Shown one piece after another: positions 21,791 through 29,632 of a stretch of 64,000 nucleotides of DNA. This stretch comes from Site-B1 sp963827785 (GTDB lineage Bacteria > Bacteroidota > Bacteroidia > Flavobacteriales > Flavobacteriaceae). The stretch is from the NCBI GenBank assembly GCA_963827785.1, contig CAWHCT010000038.1, forward strand, positions 1 to 64,000, in the 5' to 3' direction. The translations under genes were made by a program, and so were the position numbers. How positions within the stretch are numbered: the stretch's first letter is position 1; every line of letters begins with the position of its first letter. The notes under the pieces are model-generated. The model searched no databases. It was not told where the DNA came from and saw only the letters and a list, made by a program, of their open reading frames with translations.

Positions 21791-22063
21791 TCATTTTCGC
21801 CAAAAACTCTTTTTAGATAAAATTATTACGGACCCAACAACACTTCCCAAAAAAGTATAGATCAAATCATACTTGTCTACATTACCTCTCATATAAGGGT
21901 CAATAACCTCCTTAAGAGTGCCAATTAAGGTCGATATCAATATTCCGAGAATAAAAGATTTTATTTTATTACTGGTCTTCTTAAAGATTAAATAGGAGAC
22001 CAGACCACCGATTAATAATCCTATAATGAAGTGCTCGAAATACCCACTATCAGATATTTGCAA
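21791..22063 (-). CDS. Small VanZ-like membrane protein
   Basis: 90 residues with a short polar N-terminus, two or three TM segments (HFIIGLLIGGLVSYLIF, FILGILISTLIGTL, LIYTFLGSVVGSVIIL) and the polar motif LKEVID...VDKYDLIYT between them. This KE-x-D...D-x-D pattern is typical of VanZ-like and related small integral membrane proteins, whose role is unclear. It stands alone on the minus strand. Family assignment is by motif only. Confidence 0.6.
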   Translation of the reverse strand: MQISDSGYFEHFIIGLLIGGLVSYLIFKKTSNKIKSFILGILISTLIGTLKEVIDPYMRGNVDKYDLIYTFLGSVVGSVIILSKKSFWRK

Positions 22064-22544
22064 AAACGAAAGAACACGGGAAATAAACTGAAATATTTTT
22101 TTAATGAATTCGATAACTGCAATATATTAAATAATTCAATTTTAAAAACGTAAAGTTATGAAATAGTATTCAAGCTTCTACAATAATTATCTTGTATCTT
22201 TCTGAAACTCACAAATACTGATAATAAAATTTTACTGATATTTATTTATAATTTGTCATCTGTTTTGTTATCTAATGTTTTAATTATTTATTTTGTATTG
22301 TTTAGTTTCTTTGTAATGGCTGGATAGCAGTACCTGGGATCAATTTAGTTAATCCCAGTCTCTCCGCAATTTACAGATATTCTTTGGGGTGCAGCGTATC
22401 GACGTAATCCAATAAATAGAGTTTTGCGATTAGTGTGCTAGAATAACAGCTGGCCCTTTAGCTTTTAAAAATATCTTTTAGACATTTTCACTTGATACTG
22501 CAAAGGAAAACCATAGGCATTCCTTTCACGATCACTTTTAATTT
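22064..22544. other. Gene-free stretch, possible small RNA
   Basis: No credible coding frame. A perfect hairpin CTGGGAT / ATCCCAG lies at 22334-22358, and the stretch ends in a strong terminator-like palindrome (22545-22576). A transcript ending there would carry no protein gene, so a small RNA or leader is possible. It does not match tmRNA, 6S, RNase P or a riboswitch that I recognise. Confidence 0.35.
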
Positions 22545-22576
22545 AAAAAACCACGACAATTGTCGTGGTTTTTTTT
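22545..22576 (+). terminator. Strong terminator-like palindrome
   Basis: An 18-bp perfect palindrome CCACGACAATTGTCGTGG flanked by six A and eight T residues gives a long stem with an AATT loop and a U tract on either strand. It lies only 41 bp before the ATG at 22618. Confidence 0.8.
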
Positions 22577-22617
22577 ATATCTTAATGCTTTCACTTTGGT
22601 TAACCGGAATAGCTATA

Positions 22618-23502
22618 ATGCCACACATACTTAAAAACGAAAATGTTGAGATTCATATTGATAGCCCTCTGGAAGGATATCAGTTGTCAAGATTTGACTG
22701 GACCGGAAAGATAACTACTGTAAAATATAAAAAAAAGCCTGTTACCGGTGTTGAAAGAACGGATGTTGTATTCGATATTGATTTTGGTAAAGGCTTCTAT
22801 AATGAGTTCGGAATTGAAACTCCGGTTGGTTATGATGAAACCGAAATAGGAGGTTGGTTTCATAAAATAGGAGTAGGGCTTTTAAAAAAGACAGATAATG
22901 AGTATGGTTTTTATAAAAGCTATGAGATCAAACCGGCTTTTTTTGAAATAGTCAGGAATCCTGATTCTGTAGAAATTACTTGTAATTCAGAAATTATAAA
23001 CGGATTTGGATATGTTTTATTGAAGATTATTGAATTAAAGGATAATGGTTTTGTGATAACTTACAAATTGAATAATACAGGGTCCAAATCCATAATTACC
23101 GATGAATACAATCATAATTTTATATCATTAGACCATGATCTAATGGGCAAGGATTATAAATTGAGGTTTCCTTTTGAATTGGACATAAACAAATTCAATG
23201 AAACAGTTAATAATGAAGAAAAAGTTATAATTAATAATAAGGAAATTGGCTTTCGGGGAACACCAAAAGATCCTTTCTTTTTTAGTGATCTTACCGGTTC
23301 TGAAGAGCTAAAAGCCAGCTGGAAATTGGTTAATCTCAATAAAAAAATATCCCTTCAGGAAAGTGTGAGCTTTAAAACTGACAAAATAAATCTTTGGGGC
23401 TGGACACATGTTATAAGTCCTGAAATTTTTTTTAAAATTAATTTACGTCCCGGAGAATCAGTTGAATGGACCAGAACATATATAATTAATGAGTTGAATT
23501 AA
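22618..23502 (+). CDS. Galactose-mutarotase-like hypothetical protein
   Basis: 294 residues from the ATG at 22618. The frame is open from 22492, but that would translate through the terminator palindrome, so I reject the longer form. There is no signal peptide. The sequence looks like a beta-sandwich: FDWTGKITTVKY, EIGGWFHKIGVG, FVITYKLNNTGS, DEYNHNFISLD, and a C-terminal PGESVEWTRTYII. These resemble aldose 1-epimerase/galactose mutarotase-fold proteins (DEYNHNF at the sugar pocket). A sugar-binding or epimerase role is inferred only. It is a single gene with its own downstream hairpin. Confidence 0.65.
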   Translation: MPHILKNENVEIHIDSPLEGYQLSRFDWTGKITTVKYKKKPVTGVERTDVVFDIDFGKGFYNEFGIETPVGYDETEIGGWFHKIGVGLLKKTDNEYGFYKSYEIKPAFFEIVRNPDSVEITCNSEIINGFGYVLLKIIELKDNGFVITYKLNNTGSKSIITDEYNHNFISLDHDLMGKDYKLRFPFELDINKFNETVNNEEKVIINNKEIGFRGTPKDPFFFSDLTGSEELKASWKLVNLNKKISLQESVSFKTDKINLWGWTHVISPEIFFKINLRPGESVEWTRTYIINELN

Positions 23503-23508
23503 AACAAA

Positions 23509-23538
23509 AAAGTTCCACCTAATTAAAGATGGAACTTT
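23509..23538. terminator. Bidirectional terminator
   Basis: AAAGTTCCA / TGGAACTTT stem with a 12-nt loop, A-rich before and T-rich after, placed between convergent genes ending at 23502 and 23560. Confidence 0.75.
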
Positions 23539-23559
23539 CAATATCAATACTTAAATTTT

Positions 23560-23745
23560 CTATTTTTTATCAGTACATGACAAATTTATTGTTATTGCCA
23601 TAAGGAGCCAAATTATAAATGTTTCCCCATCGGTCATTTCGTAAGTTGATCCGGCTAACTTGGCAGCACCAATGAACAAATAAACAATAATTGGAGAAAC
23701 CAATAAACTGATAAACAAACGACTAAGTGATTTTTTGTAATCCAT
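23560..23745 (-). CDS. Small two-TM membrane protein
   Basis: 61 residues. A basic N-terminus MDYKKSLSR is followed by a TM helix (LFISLLVSPIIVYLFIGAAK), a polar turn with TYEMTDGE, and a second TM helix (FIIWLLMAITINL). No family is recognised. Membrane topology and the clean terminator downstream support a real gene. Confidence 0.55.
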   Translation of the reverse strand: MDYKKSLSRLFISLLVSPIIVYLFIGAAKLAGSTYEMTDGETFIIWLLMAITINLSCTDKK

Positions 23746-23924
23746 AATTAGTAAATTTAGTTAGTTAATACTTTTTGTTTTAAACCTATTTCAAAGTCAA
23801 ATAGCTTAAAAAGTTGTGTTAATTTTGTTCCAATATAACAATTTTTAATAAGGTCAATATTATTTTGTAAGAAAATATTGAAGAATTTCAATCAAAATAA
23901 ATTCAATATTTTGGAAAAGAGAGC

Positions 23925-24173
23925 TTAGAATTGGTTATTGCAGTTATTAAAATTGATCACATATTTGTCCAGTGAAATACCCGTCACAAAACCGTGGATA
24001 TCTTTAATCCTATTGGTTTTCAGATCATAAGTGATCTCCACAAAGAACCGGTGTGCAGCATAGCATTTTACCATCTCTGATTTAGTGATATAACTATCAG
24101 CAAACTCCCCTGAGGTCTTGACAACATGAAGTTTTTCTTGAAAGGATAAATTTTCAAATTCTTGTAAGGTCAT
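23925..24173 (-). CDS. Small hypothetical protein
   Basis: 82 residues, soluble, starting MTLQEFENLSFQEKLHVV, a helical opening common to small Bacteroidota proteins of unknown role. The middle (FFVEITYDLKTNRIKDIHGF) looks like a two-strand hairpin. No motif for a function is visible and it has no operon partner. Confidence 0.5.
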   Translation of the reverse strand: MTLQEFENLSFQEKLHVVKTSGEFADSYITKSEMVKCYAAHRFFVEITYDLKTNRIKDIHGFVTGISLDKYVINFNNCNNQF

Positions 24174-24332
24174 CTATGGATTAATTATTCCACCCAAAAA
24201 TAGTTCGAAATTACTTTTAAATAAAAAGGATTAGATTAGATTCCAATAAATAAGTTAAACGGCCTAAAAATATGCTCTTGCAAAGAAGAATGATATATGA
24301 ATTGAATCTAGTTCTTTAAAAATGAGTAAGAC

Positions 24333-24776
24333 TTAGTTATTTTCACCCACAGATTGTCCAAAGATCTTATGATACCAACCTTTCACATCTTTTTTGATCA
24401 TTGTGTGAGATGCATAGAGCTTTTTGGCTAATTCAAATTCGGCTCTATAACCATTCACTTCATTTGTAGATAATAAACCATAAAATTCGCCATTATCATC
24501 CTTTAAAGCAGGTGGATATTTAGCATTTTTATTCCAAGGACTGAAATTACTTTCCTGGCTGCCGTAAATTCCCTTGCTATTCCAGATTGATCTTGAAAAT
24601 TGATTGTTCCCGTAATTACCCATTTCATTCCAAATAGATTCCATTTCTAAATTAGAACAGTTGAGACATCCTAAATAAATATTCTGTTTTTGACCACCAA
24701 AGATCTGAAGTGTTTGCGAAAAAGATTGAAAAGAAAAAAGTGAACCTAAAATCAAAATGAATACTGCTCTTTTCAT
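24333..24776 (-). CDS. Secreted protein with SIWN repeats, unknown role
   Basis: 147 residues when started at the internal Met at 24776, which places a clean signal peptide (RAVFILILGSLFSFQSFSQ) at the N-terminus; the longer form from 24803 adds nine residues before it. The mature part has YLGCLNC followed by ESIWNEMGNYG, SIWNSKGIYG and SPWN repeats, a pattern seen in small secreted proteins of many bacteria that carry no assigned function. The C-terminal third is helical. Exported to the periplasm or beyond. Confidence 0.7.
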   Translation of the reverse strand: MKRAVFILILGSLFSFQSFSQTLQIFGGQKQNIYLGCLNCSNLEMESIWNEMGNYGNNQFSRSIWNSKGIYGSQESNFSPWNKNAKYPPALKDDNGEFYGLLSTNEVNGYRAEFELAKKLYASHTMIKKDVKGWYHKIFGQSVGENN

Positions 24777-24890
24777 GACTTTTAAGTTAAAAGAGATAGG
24801 CAATTTACAAAATAATTATGTATATATCAATGATTGTCATTATGTTAAATAATAATCAGCTTATTAAATACATGAAGTATTAAATAATTA

Positions 24891-24922
24891 AAAAGGGTTG
24901 CCAGAATAATTACAACCCTTTT
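24891..24922. terminator. Terminator-like hairpin
   Basis: Perfect 10-bp stem AAAAGGGTTG / CAACCCTTTT with a 12-nt loop, usable on either strand, between the tRNA and the secreted-protein gene. Confidence 0.65.
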
Positions 24923-24983
24923 AAAACTTCATGGAGTGGAGAGATAGGGTTAAGCATGTTGGACTAAGTGGACGCCACGTTTG

Positions 24984-25016
24984 CAAATAAAAAATCCACA
25001 ATTTCTTGCGGATTTT
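24984..25016 (-). terminator. Terminator of tRNA-Ala
   Basis: On the minus strand, AAAATCCGCAA-GAAA-TTGTGGATTTT forms an 11-bp stem (one G-U) with a GAAA tetraloop and a U tract, 11 bp after the tRNA 3' end. Confidence 0.8.
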
Positions 25017-25026
25017 CTGCTTGTTG

Positions 25027-25100
25027 TGGAGAAGATCGGGCTCGAACCGACGACCTCTTGACTGCCAGTCAAGCGCTCTAGCCAACTGAGCTACATCCCC
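25027..25100 (-). tRNA. tRNA-Ala(GGC)
   Basis: The minus strand folds as a full cloverleaf. Acceptor GGGGATG pairs with CTTCTCC, with a G3-U70 wobble (alanine identity) and one T6-T67 mismatch. The D arm is GCTCAGTTGGCTAGAGC, the anticodon stem CTTGA/TCAAG encloses loop CTGGCAG (anticodon GGC), and the T arm contains GGTTCGAGCCC. CCA is not encoded. No integrase or att-like duplication is seen next to it. Confidence 0.93.
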
Positions 25101-25394
25101 AAATCATTTCAAAAACGCTCCATCCTAAAAATGGAATTAGGCGCTTTATTTAAATAATTGGTCAAAGGTAATAAAAGAAATTTGAGTATTTCAAAAGTTT
25201 TTCACTGGATTATTATAACTCCGGTTTACGGAAGCCCCAATAAAAATAGGAAGTTCGGGAAAGCCAGTGTCAAGAGCCTGAAAGGCAAAGTTTTAGTGAA
25301 AATTATACATTGATAATTTGTTAAAAAATAAACTTTTTCGTACATTATAGTACCCTCTGGTTGCTTTATTAATCGATAATTAAAACATAATATT

Positions 25395-25925
25395 ATGAAA
25401 AATTTGATCAGATTTTTTGCAGTTTTACTGCTATTTGTTGGTTATACATCTTGCGATGAGCTAGATAAATTAACCGAAGTTGATTTTGACGCAACCGTTA
25501 CGGATATCATTAATGTTAATCCTATTAACGGAGGAGTAGACGTTCCACTTAATAATACTGTAACAATTAAACTTGCAGATGCGGGTGGGGATGTTCAGGA
25601 TTATATAAATAATATAGAAAGTGTAACTTTTAACAGCTTAACCTATCAAGTTATAAACTTTATGGGGGATGCTACTGGGGAAATGACTGTAGATATTATT
25701 GCAGATGGTGTTATAATGGATACGCATACTAGTGTTACAGTTTCCAGTCTAGTAGGTACGATCCATGAAATAACTGATACAGCCAAATTAAACGCTATTG
25801 CTAGCGATCTTAAAAATGGTAATAGTGTAATATTTGAAATTGATGGCACTGCTACCAGTGAAGGCGGAATGGATTTTGATATTCAGGTATCACTGGACGT
25901 TACGGTTATTGCAGATGCGTTATAA
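25395..25925 (+). CDS. Lipoprotein of unknown function
   Basis: 176 residues. The N-terminus FFAVLLLFVGYTSCDELDK is a lipoprotein signal with its Cys at residue 20, so the product is lipid-anchored, probably on the outer membrane. The mature part is beta-rich and acidic (DFDATVTDIINVNPINGG, SVTVSSLVGTIHEI, EIDGTATSEGG), with no conserved enzyme motif. It stands alone and is followed by a good terminator. Confidence 0.75.
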   Translation: MKNLIRFFAVLLLFVGYTSCDELDKLTEVDFDATVTDIINVNPINGGVDVPLNNTVTIKLADAGGDVQDYINNIESVTFNSLTYQVINFMGDATGEMTVDIIADGVIMDTHTSVTVSSLVGTIHEITDTAKLNAIASDLKNGNSVIFEIDGTATSEGGMDFDIQVSLDVTVIADAL

Positions 25926-25950
25926 AAATTTTATTTCTATTTAATTTAAA

Positions 25951-25985
25951 AAAAAAGGCTGTTCTAAGAACAGCCTTTTTTATAA
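25951..25985 (+). terminator. Rho-independent terminator
   Basis: AAGGCTGTTC / GAACAGCCTT stem with a TAA-type loop and a run of T, 26 bp after the lipoprotein stop. Confidence 0.9.
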
Positions 25986-26039
25986 TTTTTTTTTATAATT
26001 CTAAATCTTGAAAAATTAAATTTCATTTGTATCCATTCA

Positions 26040-26083
26040 TTGACCAAAATCATTGTTTAGCGTTTTAAACTTATTTAATTTAT
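26040..26083 (+). promoter_or_regulatory. FNR-like dyad and -7 box, DUF2267 operon
   Basis: Dyad TTGACCAAAATCAT (26040-26053), then -7 box TAATTTAT (26076-26083). The dyad centre is 29.5 bp before the first T of the -7 box, as at nine other promoters in this block. Regulator inferred, probably the REC-CRP protein at 29633. Confidence 0.6.
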
Positions 26084-26105
26084 AGGTAATAAAAAAAACG
26101 ATATC

Positions 26106-26552
26106 ATGGCACTAGATTTTAATCAGTTTGCAAAAGAAGCAAACACATTTATGGATCATTATACCAAAGCCTTAAACTTAGGGTCTGATAAGGAAAAGGC
26201 TGGTAGAATATTATCATCAATTCTTCATGCACTCAGAGAAATAATTTCTGTAAATGAATCGTTGCAGCTGCTCTCACAACTTCCTATGTTCTTGAAAGCA
26301 GTTTATGTGAATGGATGGTCCATTCGTAAACCCAGAAGAGTAAAAAATATGGATGATTTCATTGAATTGGTGAAATTTTATAATGGGGTGACTTCCAAAG
26401 TGGATTTTGTATCGGATGAGATGACTGAAAATTATATCAAAACCACATTCATCGAACTCCGCCAATATATTTCACTGGGAGAATTTGAAGATATAAGAAC
26501 AGAACTACCCAAGGAGTTGAAATATATTATGTACCAGAATATCATGTTTTAA
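26106..26552 (+). CDS. DUF2267 protein
   Basis: 148 residues, all helical, matching the DUF2267 pattern: DHYTKALNLGSDKEKAGRIL, SILHALREIISVNESLQLLSQLPMFLKAVYV, then a second similar half ending LPKELKYIMYQNI. DUF2267 proteins have no proven biochemical role but recur beside Hsp20, Usp and phosphoribosyltransferase genes in stress clusters. First gene of a three-gene operon (14 bp to the hydrolase) behind an FNR-like site. Confidence 0.8.
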   Translation: MALDFNQFAKEANTFMDHYTKALNLGSDKEKAGRILSSILHALREIISVNESLQLLSQLPMFLKAVYVNGWSIRKPRRVKNMDDFIELVKFYNGVTSKVDFVSDEMTENYIKTTFIELRQYISLGEFEDIRTELPKELKYIMYQNIMF

Positions 26553-26566
26553 AAACATATATTATA

Positions 26567-27217
26567 ATGAATAGTGTTTATTCTCCATATAAAGAGATAG
26601 AAATTAACATTGGAACCATAGTTTTAATGGGGAATTTGCGAATTTCAGACAAGGATAAAGGGATGATCATTTTTTCACATGGAAGTGGCAGCAGCAGGAT
26701 GAGTTCCAGAAATAATTTTGTTGCCGATCTACTTTTAAAAAAAGGGTTTTCCAGTTTACTCTTTGATCTTTTAACACCGGAAGAGGATAGGGAGTACGAT
26801 AATAGATTCAATATAGCCTTGCTTACCAAAAGATTGGTTGACATCACGAAATGGATCCATAAGAAAACTATATTTCAGGAATTACCAACAGGTTATTTTG
26901 GAGCCAGTACAGGTGCAGCCTCAGCTTTGTGTGCAGCTTCTAAAATACCAAAGCTTATAAAGGCTGTTGTTAGCAGAGGAGGCAGACCGGATCTAGCCAT
27001 GGAGTCTTTACATCTGGTCCATGCACCAACCTTATTATTGGTCGGAAGTTTGGACCAACCCGTCATAGAGCTCAATAGAAAAGCACAATCGGCCATGGCC
27101 TGTGCTTGCGAGCTTAAAATAATTGAAGGAGCTACGCATTTATTTCCGGAACCCGGGAAACTCGAAGAAGTATCTCACCATTCAGCTGAATGGTTTAATA
27201 AATATTTAATTGATTAA
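26567..27217 (+). CDS. Alpha/beta hydrolase (dienelactone-hydrolase-like)
   Basis: 216 residues. FSHGSGSSRMSSRN forms the oxyanion region, GYFGASTGAASAL is the nucleophile elbow (G-A-S-T-G, catalytic Ser), LLVGSLDQPV carries the acid Asp, and EGATHLFPEPG the catalytic His. The triad is therefore complete. No signal peptide, so cytoplasmic. Homologues often adjoin or are fused to the phosphoribosyltransferase encoded next, but the substrate is unknown. Confidence 0.85.
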   Translation: MNSVYSPYKEIEINIGTIVLMGNLRISDKDKGMIIFSHGSGSSRMSSRNNFVADLLLKKGFSSLLFDLLTPEEDREYDNRFNIALLTKRLVDITKWIHKKTIFQELPTGYFGASTGAASALCAASKIPKLIKAVVSRGGRPDLAMESLHLVHAPTLLLVGSLDQPVIELNRKAQSAMACACELKIIEGATHLFPEPGKLEEVSHHSAEWFNKYLID

Positions 27218-27228
27218 AATAAGATGCG

Positions 27229-27849
27229 ATGTTTAAAAACAGGATTGAAGCGGCCAGATTATTGTCAGAAAAGATGATTGATTATTCTAACATTAATGAT
27301 GTTGTAGTCGTTACAATACCAAGAGGGGGAGTCCCATTAGGTAAGGTTTTAGCTGATTCTTTAAAAGCACCTTTGGAAATAGTTCTGTCAAAAAAAATAG
27401 GACATCCTTTTCATAAAGAATTTGCTATTGGAGCGGTTACTTTAACCGAAAGAATTCTCAGTCCTGTAGCTGCAGATGCCCCACAGAAGTATATTGACGA
27501 TGAAACTGAAAGGATTCGACAATTGCTGTCTCAACGTCAAATAATGTATTACGGAGATAGAAAACCAATGAATCTCTCAAACAAGGTGATCATTATTGTG
27601 GATGATGGTGTTGCCACTGGAAATACATTAATAAGCTCTATTAAACTTTTAAATAAGATGAATCCAAGAAAAATTATTGTGGCTTTGCCGGTTTCTCCTC
27701 CAGAAACCTTAAAAACAATAAAGGAATTAAAAGAAGTAAATGAAGTTATTTGTTTACTTACACCTCCAGATTTTTTCTCTGTAGGTCAGTTTTATGAGGA
27801 TTTTAGTCCTGTTTCTGACGATGAAGTTGTTAAATTATTAAACTTATAG
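27229..27849 (+). CDS. Phosphoribosyltransferase-family protein
   Basis: 206 residues, type I PRTase fold. TIPRGGVPLG is the PPi loop, SKKIGHPFHKEFAIGAV is the hood region typical of this stress-cluster subfamily, and IIVDDGVATGNTL is the PRPP-binding signature with both Asp residues. It ends FFSVGQFYEDFSPVSDDEV, a conserved tail of the same group. It would bind PRPP and a base; the acceptor is unknown. It lies 11 bp after the hydrolase in the same operon. Confidence 0.85.
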   Translation: MFKNRIEAARLLSEKMIDYSNINDVVVVTIPRGGVPLGKVLADSLKAPLEIVLSKKIGHPFHKEFAIGAVTLTERILSPVAADAPQKYIDDETERIRQLLSQRQIMYYGDRKPMNLSNKVIIIVDDGVATGNTLISSIKLLNKMNPRKIIVALPVSPPETLKTIKELKEVNEVICLLTPPDFFSVGQFYEDFSPVSDDEVVKLLNL

Positions 27850-27880
27850 GATAAAGGAATCAAAATTGTAATTTGCAAAT

Positions 27881-27908
27881 AAAAAAAGAGCACCAATCAT
27901 GGTGCTCT
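27881..27908. terminator. Terminator between convergent operons
   Basis: AGAGCACCA-ATCA-TGGTGCTCT hairpin (27887-27908) with seven A residues on its left, which form a U tract on the minus strand. It best serves the HPF operon and may also slow plus-strand readthrough. Confidence 0.85.
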
Positions 27909-27935
27909 GCATATTTTAATATAAAAGTTAATATT

Positions 27936-28241
27936 TTATTTTAAATGTGGTCTCATATCAGCTTTTCTTTTTTTAAGCTGTTTTTCAAGATCACTTATTG
28001 TTTCATCTGTTGCCAGTTCAAAGTTTTCGGCATGAGATGTTGCAAAGATCCTTGGGCCTGGTAAACTAAGTTGCATATCACAAATCTTACCTTTCTTTTT
28101 GGGATCTTTTTCCAATTTATAGAAAACATCTGCTTTAATAATAAAGTCGTACCTCTTGGCAAGTTTATTTAGTTTTTTTACTGCAAATGCCTCCATGGTT
28201 TCACTAGTCAGCATTTTTACAAATTGAACATTTATTTCCAT
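27936..28241 (-). CDS. hpf: Ribosome hibernation factor, short HPF/RaiA type
   Basis: 101 residues with the HPF/RaiA sigma-54-modulation fold: MEINVQFVKM, a helix ending LNKLAKRYDFI, the strand KADVFYKLEKD, and CDMQLSLPGPRIFATSHAENFELATDETISDLEKQLKKRK with the basic C-terminal helix that binds the 30S decoding region. It lacks the long-HPF dimerisation domain. Third gene of the Usp operon, so translation arrest and the stress protein are expressed together. Confidence 0.85.
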   Translation of the reverse strand: MEINVQFVKMLTSETMEAFAVKKLNKLAKRYDFIIKADVFYKLEKDPKKKGKICDMQLSLPGPRIFATSHAENFELATDETISDLEKQLKKRKADMRPHLK

Positions 28242-28309
28242 GAGTTGTTTTTTAGAGTTAAATTTTAAATAATAAATAAATATTATTACCTCTTAATTTC
28301 TAAGCGGAT

Positions 28310-28699
28310 TTAATATAATAAAATTCCGTAAGCCATATTTAGTAGAAAAATACCTAATAAAAATAGTAGAATGTATATGACCTGAACAAATTTTACATTG
28401 AATTCCTTTAATTTAGTTACCGTAGGCTGTGGAAATATAAATAAGAATAGCCCAATAAACAATGAGGTCCAGCCTAACAAGGTTATAATAAGTTTCCAGT
28501 TTGGTTCCCAAATATTATGAAAAAGTATATTTAAAAGCCCCACAATAATGGCCAAAAAAGAGGTTAAGATCAAGAATTTTTCATCTTTAAGATCGTCAAA
28601 GATCTGCCTGATACGTCTAGGATTAAAACTTAGAATGACAAAGAAAATTAATAAATACCAACCCCAAAATTTGGCTAAAAAAATCGATATATTTTCCAT
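28310..28699 (-). CDS. Four-TM membrane protein, unknown
   Basis: 129 residues with four predicted TM helices (FWGWYLLIFFVILSF, LILTSFLAIIVGLLNILF, LIITLLGWTSLFIGLFLFIF, VIYILLFLLGIFLLNMAYGI) and short loops (IRQIFDDLKDEKF in the first). No family recognised. It sits between the Usp and HPF genes, 10 bp after the Usp stop, so it shares their expression. Confidence 0.7.
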   Translation of the reverse strand: MENISIFLAKFWGWYLLIFFVILSFNPRRIRQIFDDLKDEKFLILTSFLAIIVGLLNILFHNIWEPNWKLIITLLGWTSLFIGLFLFIFPQPTVTKLKEFNVKFVQVIYILLFLLGIFLLNMAYGILLY

Positions 28700-28709
28700 A
28701 GTATTAGTT

Positions 28710-29552
28710 TTATTCGTGTAATACTAAAAATGGCAACTTAATGTGGTAACTTATATCTTCAACGGTTGGTTTAAATAGAATTTGCTGGAAAAAATTTAAA
28801 TTTTTAGCAACCATAGAGATCATATCTATGTTTCTGCTTTCTGTAAAGTATTGTAAAGCAACTTCAAGCTTATTGCTGGTAATTGAATGAAAACTATGAT
28901 CATGATCCTTAAAATAATCATGTAGAATACCTTTATTTTTTTCTTGTTCCTCAGTAAGAAGATCTTCTCGTTTTCTGATGTGTAAGATTCTAATTGAAGA
29001 TTCATGTATTCTGGCTACATCCAATAGAGTGTCTAATATTTTTGATGAGTAATTCTGATTGTAATCAGTAGGAAAAGCAATTTCCCTAGGTTTTATGAAT
29101 TTCGCTTCTTCGGGAACCACTAGAATTGGGCATTTAACCCGTGTTATGACGTCTCCTGTATTACTGCCAATGATCACTTCCTTTATTCCTGAAGCACCCT
29201 TTGTACCCATAACAATGAGGTCAATTTTATTCACTTCAACTTTATCTTTTATTACATCAATCAAAAAACCATATTCCGCATGAGTAATAAAACTGTGTTT
29301 TATATTCATAAAGGATCTATCTACCTTTTCTACAAGGGCTTTCAATTTCTTCTTTACTTCAATTTTAACATCTTTCTCCAGAACTATTGTTGAAGAAGGT
29401 ATGGAAGGAACTTCACCACCTATAAATGTATTGACATTGCTAACATGAAGTAAGTGAAAACTGCATCTTGTTTTTTTATACAGTTTAAGTGCATACTTTA
29501 TAGCATTCCAGGAATTTTCGGAAAAATCTGTAGGAATTAATATATTCTTCAT
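28710..29552 (-). CDS. Universal stress protein, tandem UspA domains
   Basis: 280 residues made of two Usp domains (about 1-146 and 150-280). The first has NILIPTDFSENSWNAIKYAL and the ATP-binding signature G-x2-G-x9-G-S (GTKGASG...IIGSNTGD). The second keeps the fold (EIAFPTDYN, LPFLVLHE) but not the ATP motif. Tandem Usp proteins of this size are common in Bacteroidota and act in stress survival in the cytoplasm. First gene of an operon with a membrane protein and HPF, behind a near-perfect FNR-like promoter. Confidence 0.88.
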   Translation of the reverse strand: MKNILIPTDFSENSWNAIKYALKLYKKTRCSFHLLHVSNVNTFIGGEVPSIPSSTIVLEKDVKIEVKKKLKALVEKVDRSFMNIKHSFITHAEYGFLIDVIKDKVEVNKIDLIVMGTKGASGIKEVIIGSNTGDVITRVKCPILVVPEEAKFIKPREIAFPTDYNQNYSSKILDTLLDVARIHESSIRILHIRKREDLLTEEQEKNKGILHDYFKDHDHSFHSITSNKLEVALQYFTESRNIDMISMVAKNLNFFQQILFKPTVEDISYHIKLPFLVLHE

Positions 29553-29576
29553 TTAGATAATATCACATTTATAAAA

Positions 29577-29620
29577 CAAAAGTATGTATCTACATTCTGT
29601 TAAAAAATGATAAAAATCAT
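29577..29620 (-). promoter_or_regulatory. FNR-like dyad and -7 box, Usp operon
   Basis: Dyad ATGATAAAAATCAT (plus-strand spelling, 29607-29620) and minus-strand -7 box TACTTTTG (29584 down to 29577), a full consensus match. The centre-to-box distance is 29.5 bp. The site lies in the 80-bp gap after the REC-CRP gene. Confidence 0.75.
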
Positions 29621-29632
29621 CCAAATAATTAA

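Noticed and set aside
22492..22617. Upstream extension of the mutarotase-like gene
   Set aside because: Translation would run through a terminator palindrome and the added residues are not domain-like; the ATG at 22618 is better.
24825..24845. AATGATTGTCATT upstream of the secreted-protein gene as an eleventh regulon site
   Set aside because: The half-sites are separated by 3 bp instead of 6 and no -7 box lies at the required distance.
25027..25100. tRNA-Gly(GCC) or an integration site at the tRNA
   Set aside because: The GCC appears only on the opposite strand; the real anticodon is GGC with G3-U70. No integrase or duplicated tRNA end is present nearby.
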